Shown here piece after piece: positions 19,994 through 28,907 of a stretch of DNA of 64,000 bases. The first letter of the stretch is position 1, and each line of letters opens with the position of its first letter. The notes under the pieces are model-generated. The model worked only from the letters and a program-made list of their open reading frames with translations. It had not been told where the DNA came from and did not search any database. The stretch lies in NCBI GenBank assembly GCA_001898385.1, contig MKTT01000124.1:18217-82216 (forward strand), given 5' to 3'. Position numbers and translations under genes: made by a program. The stretch is from Planctomycetales bacterium 71-10. GTDB taxonomy: Bacteria; Planctomycetota; Planctomycetia; Isosphaerales; Isosphaeraceae.

Positions 19994-20012
19994 GGCCGGC
20001 CGGTCCCGTAGG

Positions 20013-20345
20013 TCAGGAGGCCGTCGGGGTCGCGGCCGGGGCCTCGGCGGCGGGCGTCGGGGCCGGCTTGGGCAGCTCCCACGGCTCGCCGGGGGCCGGC
20101 TTCGTCACCTTGTGCTTCCGCAGGATCGCCGCCACCTTGTCCGACGGCTGCGCGCCGACGCTCAGCCAGTAGCGGATCCGGTCCGCGTTCAGGACCGTCT
20201 GGGTCTCGGGGTTGCGGGACATCGGGTCGTAGTGCCCCAGCTCCTCGATGGCCCGGCCGTCGCGCGGCGTGCGGGTGTCCATGGCGCAGATCCTGAAGAA
20301 GGGCCTGTGCCGACGTCCCATCGACTTCATCCGGATGCGGACCAC
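20013..20345 (-). CDS. rpsP: 30S ribosomal protein bS16
   Basis: A 110-residue ribosomal protein. The start is GTG at 20345, reading VVRIRMKSMGRRHRPFFRI, which matches the bS16 N-terminus and has a good Shine-Dalgarno (GAGAGGAGA) upstream; choosing the later ATG would cut into the core. The core ends near residue 90 and is followed by a Pro/Ala-rich tail (PAPTPAAEAPAA). Because of the GTG start and overlapping open frames it is easy to miss. Confidence 0.95.
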   Translation of the reverse strand: MVRIRMKSMGRRHRPFFRICAMDTRTPRDGRAIEELGHYDPMSRNPETQTVLNADRIRYWLSVGAQPSDKVAAILRKHKVTKPAPGEPWELPKPAPTPAAEAPAATPTAS

Positions 20346-20530
20346 TCGCGGTCTCCTCTCGTCTCTTCGTCTTCCAGGGCCCCCGTGCGGGCCCCGCCGG
20401 GACGACCGGCGGCGACGCGGGCGGGGGCGATCCAGAATCCTGCGGGAATGGCCCCGGGGGCCGCCGTGCTCGTTCTCGGCAGGGGCGGTCGGGGCGTGGG
20501 GTGCTCTCGTCGTGTTCGGGCGGGGGGCGG

Positions 20531-22027
20531 TCAGGCCCCCGGGGACTGGCCGCGGGCGTCTCGCTCCTCGCGGCGCTTCTTGCGCTCTTCCTTCTCGCGC
20601 AACTTCTTCTGCTTCTCGCGCTCCTTGGGCGACAGCCGCTTGCCGGTGCCGACCTTGGGGGCCAGCAGCTTGGCCGTGGGGTTGAGCGCGGCGGCCCGGC
20701 CCAGGCCGGTCATGGCCTTGAGCTTGTCGAGCATGCTCATCTGGGACATCTGCTTGACGAACGCGGCCATGGCGTCGAACTGCTTCACCAGGCCGGAGAC
20801 GTCCGACGGCTCCACCCCGGCGCCGGCGGCGATGCGGCGGCGGCGGCTGATGTCGATCAGGTCGGGGCGGCTGCGCTCCCGGGGGGTCATGCTGTCGATG
20901 ATCCCCTGGATCCGGCGGATCTCGCCGTCGGCGTCGATCCCCCCCAGGTTCTCGGCCATCTGGCCCATGCCCGGGAACATCCCCATGACGTCCTGGACCG
21001 AGCCCATCTTCTTGATCTGGATGATCTGCTTGCGGAAGTCCTCCAGGTCGAACTTCCCCTTGGCCATCTTCTCCTGCTGGAGCCGGGCCTCCTCGGCGTC
21101 GACGGTCGCCTGCGCGGCGTTGACCAGGCCGACGATGTCGCCCATGCCCAGCATCTGGCCCACGAGCCGCTCGGGGTCGAACGGCTCCAGGCGGTCGAGC
21201 TTCTCCCCCTTGCCGACGAACTTGACCGGGACGCCCGTCACCTTCCGCACCGAGAGCGCCGCGCCGCCGCGGGCGTCGCCGTCGAGCTTGGTGAGGATGA
21301 CGCCGTCCAGCTCCAGGGCCTTGTTGAACGCCTCGGCCGAGGCCACGGCGTCCTGGCCGGTCATGGCGTCGCAGACGAAGAAGACCTGGTGGGGCTTGAC
21401 CTTCTTCTCGATCTGCACCAGCTCGGCCATCAGCTCGTCGTCGACGTGGAGCCGGCCGGCGGTGTCCAGGATGATCGTGTCGCAGCCCTTGCGGTTGGCC
21501 TCGACGAACGCGTCCTGGCAGAGCTTGACGGGGTTCGTCCCCTCCTGCGAGAAGACCGGCACCCCGATCTGCTCGCCGACGACCTTCAACTGCTCGACGG
21601 CCGCCGGCCGCTGGAGGTCCGCCGCGACGAGCATCGGCTTGCGGCTCTGACCGGCCAGCAGTTTCGCCAGCTTGCCGGAGGTCGTCGTCTTGCCGGAGCC
21701 CTGGAGGCCGCACAGCATGATGACGGTGGGGCCCGACTTCTCGAACCGGATGGTCGGGTCGGACGGCCCCATGGTCTCGACCAGCTCGTCGTGGACGAGC
21801 TTGACGATCTGCTGCTCCGGCCGCACGCTCTTGACGACCTGCGCGCCGACGGCCTTCTGCTGCACGCGGGCCATGAAGTCCTGGACGACGTTGAAGTTGA
21901 CGTCGGCTTCCAGGAGGGCCGTGCGCACTTCGCGCAAGCCTTCCTGCATGTTGGCCTCGGTCAAGACGCCGCTGACGCGGAACCGCCTGAAGGCGGAGGA
22001 CAGGCGCTTTTGCAGGTCGTCGAACAT
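20531..22027 (-). CDS. ffh: Signal recognition particle protein Ffh
   Basis: A 498-residue GTPase that binds 4.5S RNA and signal sequences for co-translational targeting. It has an N domain, the G domain with CGLQGSGKTTT, DTAGRLHVDDEL and TKLDGDARGG, and a methionine-rich M domain (GMFPGMGQM, SMTPRERSRPDLI). The C-terminus is a long Lys/Glu/Arg tail. It heads the conserved ffh-rpsP-trmD-rplS cluster and has a clear promoter just upstream. The 185-bp gap to rpsP holds GC-rich inverted repeats and no gene. Confidence 0.97.
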   Translation of the reverse strand: MFDDLQKRLSSAFRRFRVSGVLTEANMQEGLREVRTALLEADVNFNVVQDFMARVQQKAVGAQVVKSVRPEQQIVKLVHDELVETMGPSDPTIRFEKSGPTVIMLCGLQGSGKTTTSGKLAKLLAGQSRKPMLVAADLQRPAAVEQLKVVGEQIGVPVFSQEGTNPVKLCQDAFVEANRKGCDTIILDTAGRLHVDDELMAELVQIEKKVKPHQVFFVCDAMTGQDAVASAEAFNKALELDGVILTKLDGDARGGAALSVRKVTGVPVKFVGKGEKLDRLEPFDPERLVGQMLGMGDIVGLVNAAQATVDAEEARLQQEKMAKGKFDLEDFRKQIIQIKKMGSVQDVMGMFPGMGQMAENLGGIDADGEIRRIQGIIDSMTPRERSRPDLIDISRRRRIAAGAGVEPSDVSGLVKQFDAMAAFVKQMSQMSMLDKLKAMTGLGRAAALNPTAKLLAPKVGTGKRLSPKEREKQKKLREKEERKKRREERDARGQSPGA

Positions 22028-22071
22028 GACTCGTCGGGTCGTCCACGGACGGAGGGATTCGCGAACCGACC

Positions 22072-22100
22072 ATCATACCGGCCGCGTCCACCCCTGGCAA
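22072..22100 (-). promoter_or_regulatory. Sigma70-like promoter for the ffh cluster
   Basis: Minus-strand TTGCCA (22095-22100), a 17-bp spacer and TATGAT (22072-22077), with the start point expected near 22065, about 38 nt before the ffh ATG. The promoter overlaps the last codons and stop of the upstream spermidine-synthase-like gene. Confidence 0.75.
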
Positions 22101-23011
22101 CGCGGTTTCCGGGCGGTCGCGACGACCGGGCTGGTCAATCCCCGACCAGCCGGCCGGCCGGCTGGTCGGAGTTGGAACGGGGCGTGGAAGCGTTCGTCGA
22201 TCTTTTCGGCCGCCACCTCGATCTCGGTGCGGGTCATCGGCTTCTCGGCGGTGGAGGCGACGACGATGAAACCCGGGTAGCCCTCGAGGCGAAAGGCGTA
22301 GGCGTTGCGGAACGAGCGTCGGATGTTGCGGATGTCCTGCTGGATCGCGGGATGAGGGTTGAGGTTGAAGACCACGATGCCGTCGGGGTTGAGGCGCGCC
22401 TTCACCTGGCCGTAGAAGGCTTCCGTCTTCAGGTGGAGCGGGACGCCGGTCTTGTCGGTGCCGCCGGAGGGGCGGAGGAAGGCGTCCATGTAGATCACGT
22501 CGTACTTCGCCTCGGCCTGCTTGAGGTAGGCCAGGCCGTCGGCCGTCCTCACGTCGACGTTACCGCCCGACCGCACGTCGAAGAAGCGGTCGGCGATGCC
22601 GACGATCATCGGGTCGATCTCGACGACGTCCAGCTTCAGCCCGGGGTCGTGGGCCTTGAGGAAGTGGACCATCGCCCCGCCGCCGAGCCCCACGATGAGC
22701 GCCCTCTTCGGCTCGGGACGGAAGGCGTAGCTCAGGAACATGAACCGGGTGTATTCGATCCGCAGGTCGTCGGGCCGCTCCAGGTCGACGCTGCTCTCGA
22801 TGACCTCCTGGCCGTTGTCGCGGACGAACCACAAGGTGCGATGCCGCGTCCCCGGCTCGCGCGTCACCTTCACGCGCGAGTAGTTGGACGTCTCCTGCAA
22901 CTCCACGATCGGCCCGGGCTCCTGGGCGACGGCCGCGAGCGTCGACCATGCCGACGCGACGAGGAACAGGAGGGGGCCTCGTCGCGATGGGGCCGAAATC
23001 CGCCGAAGCAT
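22073..23011 (-). CDS. Exported spermidine-synthase-fold protein
   Basis: A 312-residue protein. The N-terminus has a signal peptide (MLRRISAPSRRG, then PLLFLVASAWSTLAAVAQ). The body is a Rossmann-type polyamine-synthase domain: ALIVGLGGGAMVHFL is the nucleotide motif, VVEIDPMIVGIA the acidic strand end, and YDVIYMDAF the position of the catalytic Asp. Export is at odds with cytoplasmic spermidine synthesis, so the true substrate is probably different. The start at 23011 follows a strong AGGAGGA Shine-Dalgarno. The C-terminal 25 residues are Pro/Arg-rich and overlap a 28-bp palindrome and the ffh promoter. Confidence 0.8.
   Translation of the reverse strand: MLRRISAPSRRGPLLFLVASAWSTLAAVAQEPGPIVELQETSNYSRVKVTREPGTRHRTLWFVRDNGQEVIESSVDLERPDDLRIEYTRFMFLSYAFRPEPKRALIVGLGGGAMVHFLKAHDPGLKLDVVEIDPMIVGIADRFFDVRSGGNVDVRTADGLAYLKQAEAKYDVIYMDAFLRPSGGTDKTGVPLHLKTEAFYGQVKARLNPDGIVVFNLNPHPAIQQDIRNIRRSFRNAYAFRLEGYPGFIVVASTAEKPMTRTEIEVAAEKIDERFHAPFQLRPAGRPAGRGLTSPVVATARKPRCQGWTRPV
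22142..22169. repeat. 28-bp perfect palindrome at the 3' end of the spermidine-synthase-like gene
   Basis: CCGACCAGCCGGCC followed directly by its reverse complement GGCCGGCTGGTCGG. It lies within the Pro-Ala-Gly-Arg repeat codons near the C-terminus, about 45 bp upstream of the ffh -35 box. It may act as a transcript-end hairpin or simply reflect the GRPAGR repeat. Confidence 0.6.
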
Positions 23012-23114
23012 CGATCCATCCTCCTGGAAGGGCACCCTCGCGAGGCCGGTGCGGATCGTAGTCCGGCCTCGATGCGCCGGTCAAGGAAGCATCGGCGCCG
23101 ATTCGCCGGCCGGG

Positions 23115-24605
23115 TCACGCCAGCAGGTCGTCGCGGAGGGTGCGGAGGCGGGCGACGGCGGGCTTGGGGGCGCCGTCGGGGCGATGGAGGCCGCCGTGGG
23201 GATAGAGGTGGGGGACGCCGTCGGTCGGCTGGGGCCAGGCGACGGAGCGCACGAACGGCTTGGCGATCGCCAGGGCGGTCCAGCGGGCGGCCCAGTCGGC
23301 CTGGCCGGATTCGGTGGGGGGGGCCGGATATTGCCAGGTCTCCACCTTCACGTTCGGGTCGGCCTGGGGGTCGGGCCCGGCGGACGACGGGGCGACCAGG
23401 ATCACGTTGAGCGGGACGTTCAGCAGCGAGTACAGGTCGAGCAGCCGCGAGAACTCGAACAGGTCGCGCGAGTCGCTGCCGGGGTTCGAGTAGCCGGGCG
23501 CGACCTCCAGGGCGACGCTGGAGATGCCGACGTCCGAGCGGATCAGGTAGTCGCACAGGTGCAGCGGGCCGAGCTGGAACCGGCTGCCGCTCATCCATTC
23601 CATCCAGGGCCGGTCGACGCCCAGGCAGAGCTGCGCCCCCGGGTCGGCCTGGCGGGCCACCTGGATGGCGCGGGCGGTGATGCGGATCTGGTCCTCCTCG
23701 CCCAGCCCCAGGACGTCGTGGCCGGCGGGGCGATGGGCGACGTGCCAGACGGGGACCTTGCCCCGATATCGCGAGACGACCTGGCGGACGTGGTCGGCGA
23801 CGAAGCCGCCGATCGTCTCCACGTCGCCGTCCCAGAGCCAGATCCAGTCGGGGAGGCTGCCGGCGCGGAACTCGATCAGCGGCCCGGCCTCCACGTTCAT
23901 GCGATGCTTGCGGGCCCACGCGACCTGCGCGTCGAGGAGGTCCCAGCGGATCTTCCCCTCCGACGGGGCCAGGTCCTTCCACGTCGCGGCGGCCTGGGCC
24001 GTGTTGAACGTGGCGGGCCAAGAGGTCGACCCCGCCGCCCTGTCCGGGTCGCCGGACAGCACGCAGGTCAGGCCGGTCCCCAGCCGGCCGGTGACGGCCA
24101 GGCGGTTCTGGAGCACCTGGGCCAGGTAGGTCTCCGTCAGCAGCGCCCCGGCCCTGGTGGACGCCTCCAGGCTCTCCTGGGCGGCGACGAACGAGGCGTC
24201 GGGGTCGGCGGCGTCGAGCGCGGCGCGGACGAACGCCCGGCGCGAGTCGCGCAGCAGGTCGGCGAGGGCCGAGTCGGTCCGGAGGCCGAGCTGGGTCCAG
24301 TCGGCCATCTGGTTGCGGACGTCGTTGAGCTTGCCGCGGGCCAGCTCCAGGGCCAGGACGTAGGGGGAGGGGCGTTCGCCCAGGGTGGCCGTGCCGACGA
24401 CCGGCGCCCCGAAGCCGGGGACGGGCCAGGGCGTGAACAGCCGTCCGCTCTCGCTGGCGTCGCTGGAGCAGGTCATCAGGCCGTTGCGGAAGTCCAGGCC
24501 CAGCCGCCCGGGCGTGCGGTCCAGCCCCGTCGTGTAGACGCGTCGCTGGCCCGCGACCCGCGCGGCGGCCTCGTCCGACGGCAGCCTGAACTTGAGAACC
24601 CCCAT
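23115..24605 (-). CDS. GH10-like TIM-barrel glycoside hydrolase-related protein
   Basis: A 496-residue protein without an obvious signal peptide. The C-terminal two-thirds resembles a GH10 endo-xylanase barrel: AQVAWARKHRMNVEAGPLIEF corresponds to the strand with the conserved His region, VSRYRGKVPVWHVAHRP to the strand that normally ends WDVVNE, and SDVGISSVALEVAPGY to the nucleophile strand. The acid/base Asn-Glu pair is replaced by His-Arg, so canonical xylanase activity is doubtful. The first 200 residues (LDFRNGLMTCSSD...) are a beta-rich region as found in some planctomycete homologues. The start at 24605 (MGVLKFRLPSDE) is preferred. Confidence 0.65.
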   Translation of the reverse strand: MGVLKFRLPSDEAAARVAGQRRVYTTGLDRTPGRLGLDFRNGLMTCSSDASESGRLFTPWPVPGFGAPVVGTATLGERPSPYVLALELARGKLNDVRNQMADWTQLGLRTDSALADLLRDSRRAFVRAALDAADPDASFVAAQESLEASTRAGALLTETYLAQVLQNRLAVTGRLGTGLTCVLSGDPDRAAGSTSWPATFNTAQAAATWKDLAPSEGKIRWDLLDAQVAWARKHRMNVEAGPLIEFRAGSLPDWIWLWDGDVETIGGFVADHVRQVVSRYRGKVPVWHVAHRPAGHDVLGLGEEDQIRITARAIQVARQADPGAQLCLGVDRPWMEWMSGSRFQLGPLHLCDYLIRSDVGISSVALEVAPGYSNPGSDSRDLFEFSRLLDLYSLLNVPLNVILVAPSSAGPDPQADPNVKVETWQYPAPPTESGQADWAARWTALAIAKPFVRSVAWPQPTDGVPHLYPHGGLHRPDGAPKPAVARLRTLRDDLLA

Positions 24606-24946
24606 GCCTTGCGTCCACCCCAGGGTTGGGCCGTGCGAATCGGGGGAGGTCGATCGCGACCGGGGCTCGCCCCAGCGGGGACCCCGCCGCACCTACCAAA
24701 GAAGAATATCGGCCCGTCCAGGGCTTGAACAGTCGCCCGGCCGGGCGGATCGGCTCCCCGACCGCGAAGGTCCTCGCACAAGGAGCCCGCCCGTCGCTAC
24801 TCTAAATACTGGACGTCGACGATTCCGGGACCGCGACTTGAGCCGGGTTCCGCCCTCCTCCCTCCCCGACGCCCCCGACGGCCCGCGTCGCCCGGTTGCG
24901 CTTCCGGGGCGGGCCGCCCGACCGTCCCGCCCGCCGAGCCCCCGCG
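24606..24946. other. Intergenic region without a recognised gene
   Basis: A divergent intergenic region between the GH10-like gene and the second 2-hydroxyacid dehydrogenase gene. Two short AT-rich patches (GAAGAATAT near 24704 and TCTAAATACT near 24801) may hold -10 elements for the two genes, but no well-spaced -35 box is seen. No RNA gene or protein is supported. Confidence 0.4.
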
Positions 24947-25930
24947 ATGCCCTCCGTCCTGATCTGCCAGCCCATGCTGCGCAACCGCCCCGGCCGCTTC
25001 CGCGACCTCCTGACCGACGCCGGCTTCGACCCCATCGACCCCGACGCCGGCAACGTCCTGACCCCCGCCCAGCTCCGAGAACTCCTCCCGAACGCCGACG
25101 CCGCCATCGTCGGCATGGAGCGGCTGACGCCCGACCTCTTCGCGATCGCCCCCCGCCTGCGCGTCGCCGCCCGGACGGGCGTCGGCCACGACGGCATCGA
25201 CCTGGCCGCCGCCCGCGACCACGGCGTCGTCGTCACGATCACCCCCGGCGCGAACCACGAGAGCGTCGCCGAACACGTCTTCGCCCTCATGCTGGCCCTC
25301 GCCCGCGAGGTGGTCCCCCTGAGCGCGGCCATCCACGATGGCGGCTGGATCCGCCGCCCCGGCACGCCCCTCCGCGGGCGGACGCTCGGCCTGTACGGCC
25401 TGGGGCGGATCGGCCGGGCCGTGGCTACTCGGGCGCGGGCCTTCGGCATGCGGGTCGTCGCCCACGACCTCCTGCCCTCCACGGACGAGGACGAGCGCCT
25501 GGAGATCGCCCGCGTCGACCCGGACGAACTGCTCGCGACGGCCGACGTCCTCAGCCTGCACGTCCCGCTGACGCCCGGGACTCGCGGCCTGGTCGACGCG
25601 CGGTTCCTCGCCAGGATGAAGCCCGGCGCCTACCTCATCAACACGGCCCGCGGCGGCATGATCGTCGACGCCGACCTCCGCGCCGCTCTGGACTCGGGAC
25701 GTCTCGCCGGGGCCGGCCTGGACGTCTTCCACCAGGAGCCCCCGACGTCCGACTGCCCCCTCCTCGGCGCGCCGAACCTGATCCTCAGCCCCCACGTCGG
25801 CGGCGTCGACGCCGGAGCGATGGACGCGATGGCCGAGGGGGCCGCCCGCTGCATCGTGGAACTCCATCGCGGCGGCTGGCCGGCCGACTGCGTCGTCGAC
25901 CCGTCGATCCGCGACGGCTGGCGGTGGTGA
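24947..25930 (+). CDS. D-2-hydroxyacid dehydrogenase (second paralogue)
   Basis: A 327-residue NAD-dependent enzyme. It has the Rossmann motif GLYGLGRIGRAVA and the catalytic residues Arg in LINTARGGMIVD, Glu in LDVFHQEPP and His in LSPHVGG. The N-terminal substrate domain (SVLICQPMLRNRPGRFRDLL) differs from that of the paralogue at 14104-15117, so the two are distinct rather than a recent duplication. The substrate is unknown. The gene converges on the DsbD gene with a 30-bp gap. Confidence 0.9.
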   Translation: MPSVLICQPMLRNRPGRFRDLLTDAGFDPIDPDAGNVLTPAQLRELLPNADAAIVGMERLTPDLFAIAPRLRVAARTGVGHDGIDLAAARDHGVVVTITPGANHESVAEHVFALMLALAREVVPLSAAIHDGGWIRRPGTPLRGRTLGLYGLGRIGRAVATRARAFGMRVVAHDLLPSTDEDERLEIARVDPDELLATADVLSLHVPLTPGTRGLVDARFLARMKPGAYLINTARGGMIVDADLRAALDSGRLAGAGLDVFHQEPPTSDCPLLGAPNLILSPHVGGVDAGAMDAMAEGAARCIVELHRGGWPADCVVDPSIRDGWRW

Positions 25931-25960
25931 TCAGGGGACGAATGGGGCCCGTCTCTCCAC

Positions 25961-28660
25961 TCAGGGCCTCACGGCCTGGGCCACGCGCGAAGCCCCGCGA
26001 GCCTTGTCGAGCGCCTTGACCAGGAAGTCCTGGAACACGGGGGGCTCGTTGTAGCCGCCGATGGAGGAGACGACTTTGCCGTCGGGCGTGAGGATCACGT
26101 AGAACGGGTTCGTCTGCTCGGCGGCCAGGTCGAGTTGGCGGATCTGGTTCGCCTGGGCCAACTCCTCACGCTGCTCGGCCGTGATCGAGTCGATCGGCAC
26201 CCGGTCGGTGTAGAGCTGGACCGTCACGAACTCCTCCAGTAGCTTGACGATGTCGGGGCGCGGCAGCACCCGACGCTCCATCAACCGGCAGTTGGCGCAG
26301 TTGACGCCCGTGAAGTCGATCAGGATCGGCCGGCCCTGCGCGGCGGCCTCCTCCTTGGCCTGGTCCAGGCTCATGCCCCAGAGGACGCCGTGCCGGCTCT
26401 TCTGCTCGCGCTCGGCCTGCGCCGGGTCGGGGGAGGACGCCTTGACCTCGCCGCCGCCGGGCTCGGCCCCCGCGACGCGGACCTCGGCCGTCAGCTCGTT
26501 GGAGTCGGGCGGCAGGATGCCGACGATCAGCCGGTCCCAGACGAGACCCTGCGGCGGCCGGCCGAACAGGCCGGGCATCATATAGAGCGCCAGCCCCAGG
26601 AACATGCAGCCGAAGACGATGCGGCCGGGACCGACCTTGACCTCGTCATAGTCGTGGTCGGTGCGGAACAGGCCCAGGAGGTAGACGCCGCAGACGGCCG
26701 ACAGGACGATCCACGCCGTCAGCACGAGTTGGGCGTCGAACCAGGCGTTCTCGGGCGTCACCCAGCCCAGCTCGGCCGTGTTCAGGAACTTCAGCGCCGC
26801 GCCGATCTCCACCAGGCCGCCCACGACCTTCACCGAGTTCATCCAGTCGCCGCTGCGAGGCATCTTCGAGATCAGGCCCGGAGCCAGCGCCAGGACGAAG
26901 AAGGGGAGGGCGATCACCGAGGCGAACGTCGCCAGGCCGATGATCGGGTAGAGGAAGTTGCCGTTGGCCGCCATGACGAGCAGGCCGCCGACGACCGGGA
27001 ACGTGCAGGTGAACGACGTGATCGTCAGCGTCAGGGCCATGAAGACCACGCCGACCAGCCCGCCCCGGCTCTCGCCCTGGGACGAGGCGTTCAGCAGGAA
27101 GCTGGGGAGGCGGATCTCGAACAGCCCTAGCAGGCTCAGGCCGAAGGCCACGAACAGACCGGCGACCACCAGGTTGAGCCAGGGGTTGTTCGCCAGGTTT
27201 TGCAGGAACGCGGCCGAGAAGAAGAACGAGAAGAAGACGCCGACCATCGTGAAGATGCCGATGATCGCCAGGCAATACGCCACCGCCAGGCTCGTCGCCC
27301 CCCCCTTGCCGTCCTTGCCCCCCTGCTTCACGAAGAAGTTGACCGTGATCGGGATCATCGGCCACACGCAGGGCATCGCCAGCGCGAACAGCCCGCCCAG
27401 GGCGCAGGCCAGCAGGAACTTCCACAGGCTCTCGTTCGCCGTCCGGGCGATCTCGCTGGTGGGGGCCTCGGCGACCGTCGCGACTGGGGCCGCGCCGACG
27501 GCGGGTTCCGTCGCGACGGCCGCCGCGGCGGGCGGCGGTTCGGCCGCGACCGGGGCAGGGGCCGCGGGCTCGACGCGGGCTGTCTCGACGACCGCCGGCG
27601 CGGGGGCGGCGGCGACGCCGTCCACCTTCACCACCACGTCGGCGAGGGTCTGATAGGTCGGGGGGAAGCAGGCGTTCTCGTTGCAGATCTGGTAGTTGAT
27701 CTGGCTGCGGACGACGTGGTCGCCGGGGGCGGCGTCGGCCGGGACCTTCAGCTCGACGGTCCAGGCGGCCTCCTCCTCGAAGAACTCGACGATCACGTTG
27801 TCGCCGAAGGCCGGCTCGGGCTTCGCGACCGGATCCTGCGCCGGGGTCCAGGTCGCACCCGCGACGAGGCCGCCGGCGTCGAACAGGTCGAACGAGGTCG
27901 GGACGGGGCCGTTCGGGTTCGCGCCCGGCTTCTCCACGTTGTAGACGTGCAACCCCGGGTCGAGCTTCACGGCGACGGTGTACTTCACCACGTCGCCGGG
28001 CTTCGCGACGGCGGGGGACGCGGACGGGGTGATCGTCACGCCCTTGGGCCGAAGCTTCTCGATCGTGTCCTTCTTCTTGGGCTTCCCAGGCGTCGCGGAG
28101 GGGGCCGCCGCGGGCTGGTCGGCGACCTTGAACGTCGCCGCGGGGAGCGTCCAGCGCCCGGGGAAGCTGCAACTGGACGCGTTGCAGACCTGATAGCTCG
28201 CCTGGACCTTCACCGTCTTATCGCCCGCGGCCCCGGCGGGAACCTTGAGGGGCAGGCTCCAGACGACCTCGTCCTCGTAGTATTCGAAGACCTTGTTCTC
28301 GAAGGCGGGCTCGGCCTTCGAATGGGCCTCGCGATCGGCCTTCCAGTCGCCGGCCTTCTCCAGGCCGTCGAGGTCGAAGGCGTCGAACAGGGTGTGCCGC
28401 GGGCCCTCGTCGCGCTGCTTCTCCGCGAAGGTGTAGATGTGCCAGCCCGGCTTCAGCTTGGCCCGCACCTTGAGCTGCACGACGTCGCCCGGCGCGGCCT
28501 GGGCGGGCTCGATCGTCGCCGTCAGTTCGGCGTCCTTCGGCTTCCCTCGCGCCGGGCTGTCCTTCTGGGCGGGCTGGCCGTCGGCGAACGCCGAGGCCGC
28601 CAGGACGAACGCGGCGACGATCGCCGTCGCACGGAGCCCGGCGGGATGGAGAAGTCGCAT
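25961..28660 (-). CDS. DsbD-like thiol:disulfide interchange protein with duplicated alpha domain
   Basis: An 899-residue envelope protein that should pass electrons from cytoplasmic thioredoxin to periplasmic thiols. Order: signal peptide (about 1-26); a first DsbD-alpha-like domain with Cys pair in VCNASSCSFP; a second with ICNENACFPP; an Ala/Pro linker; an eight-helix CcdA/DsbD-beta core with its two membrane cysteines in AMPCVWPMIPI and TSFTCTFPVVGG; and a C-terminal thioredoxin domain with VNCANCRLME. Standard DsbD has one alpha domain and about 570 residues; here it is duplicated. The start at 28660 follows a purine-rich stretch. It is divergent from the phosphatase gene. Confidence 0.88.
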   Translation of the reverse strand: MRLLHPAGLRATAIVAAFVLAASAFADGQPAQKDSPARGKPKDAELTATIEPAQAAPGDVVQLKVRAKLKPGWHIYTFAEKQRDEGPRHTLFDAFDLDGLEKAGDWKADREAHSKAEPAFENKVFEYYEDEVVWSLPLKVPAGAAGDKTVKVQASYQVCNASSCSFPGRWTLPAATFKVADQPAAAPSATPGKPKKKDTIEKLRPKGVTITPSASPAVAKPGDVVKYTVAVKLDPGLHVYNVEKPGANPNGPVPTSFDLFDAGGLVAGATWTPAQDPVAKPEPAFGDNVIVEFFEEEAAWTVELKVPADAAPGDHVVRSQINYQICNENACFPPTYQTLADVVVKVDGVAAAPAPAVVETARVEPAAPAPVAAEPPPAAAAVATEPAVGAAPVATVAEAPTSEIARTANESLWKFLLACALGGLFALAMPCVWPMIPITVNFFVKQGGKDGKGGATSLAVAYCLAIIGIFTMVGVFFSFFFSAAFLQNLANNPWLNLVVAGLFVAFGLSLLGLFEIRLPSFLLNASSQGESRGGLVGVVFMALTLTITSFTCTFPVVGGLLVMAANGNFLYPIIGLATFASVIALPFFVLALAPGLISKMPRSGDWMNSVKVVGGLVEIGAALKFLNTAELGWVTPENAWFDAQLVLTAWIVLSAVCGVYLLGLFRTDHDYDEVKVGPGRIVFGCMFLGLALYMMPGLFGRPPQGLVWDRLIVGILPPDSNELTAEVRVAGAEPGGGEVKASSPDPAQAEREQKSRHGVLWGMSLDQAKEEAAAQGRPILIDFTGVNCANCRLMERRVLPRPDIVKLLEEFVTVQLYTDRVPIDSITAEQREELAQANQIRQLDLAAEQTNPFYVILTPDGKVVSSIGGYNEPPVFQDFLVKALDKARGASRVAQAVRP

Positions 28661-28723
28661 GGGAGGCCCCTCGGGGAATTCGATGGATGGAGGGCGTCCG
28701 CGGTGGCCCTTCGTCGTCCTTAT

Positions 28724-28751
28724 CCTATAGCCGCCGCAATGGCTCGGACAA
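28724..28751 (-). promoter_or_regulatory. Possible promoter of the DsbD-like gene
   Basis: Minus-strand TTGTCC (28746-28751) and TATAGG (28724-28729) separated by 16 bp, 64 bp upstream of the start. Each box matches four of six consensus positions. The remaining divergent intergenic region (28661-28907) shows no gene. Confidence 0.4.
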
Positions 28752-28907
28752 GTCGCGCCGTCGGCCGCCGCGGTCCGCATTGACCGATCGGGCGTCTCCG
28801 CCTACCATGCCCGGCCGCTCGGGATCGTCCGACACCCTGCGCCTCGCCCGCCCGCCGAGCCTTCGGAACCACGAACGGTTCGACTCTCCAGGACAGGATG
28901 GGGGCGA

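Noticed and set aside
14104..25930. The two 2-hydroxyacid dehydrogenases as a recent duplication
   Set aside because: Their substrate domains and catalytic-loop sequences differ throughout, so they are old paralogues.
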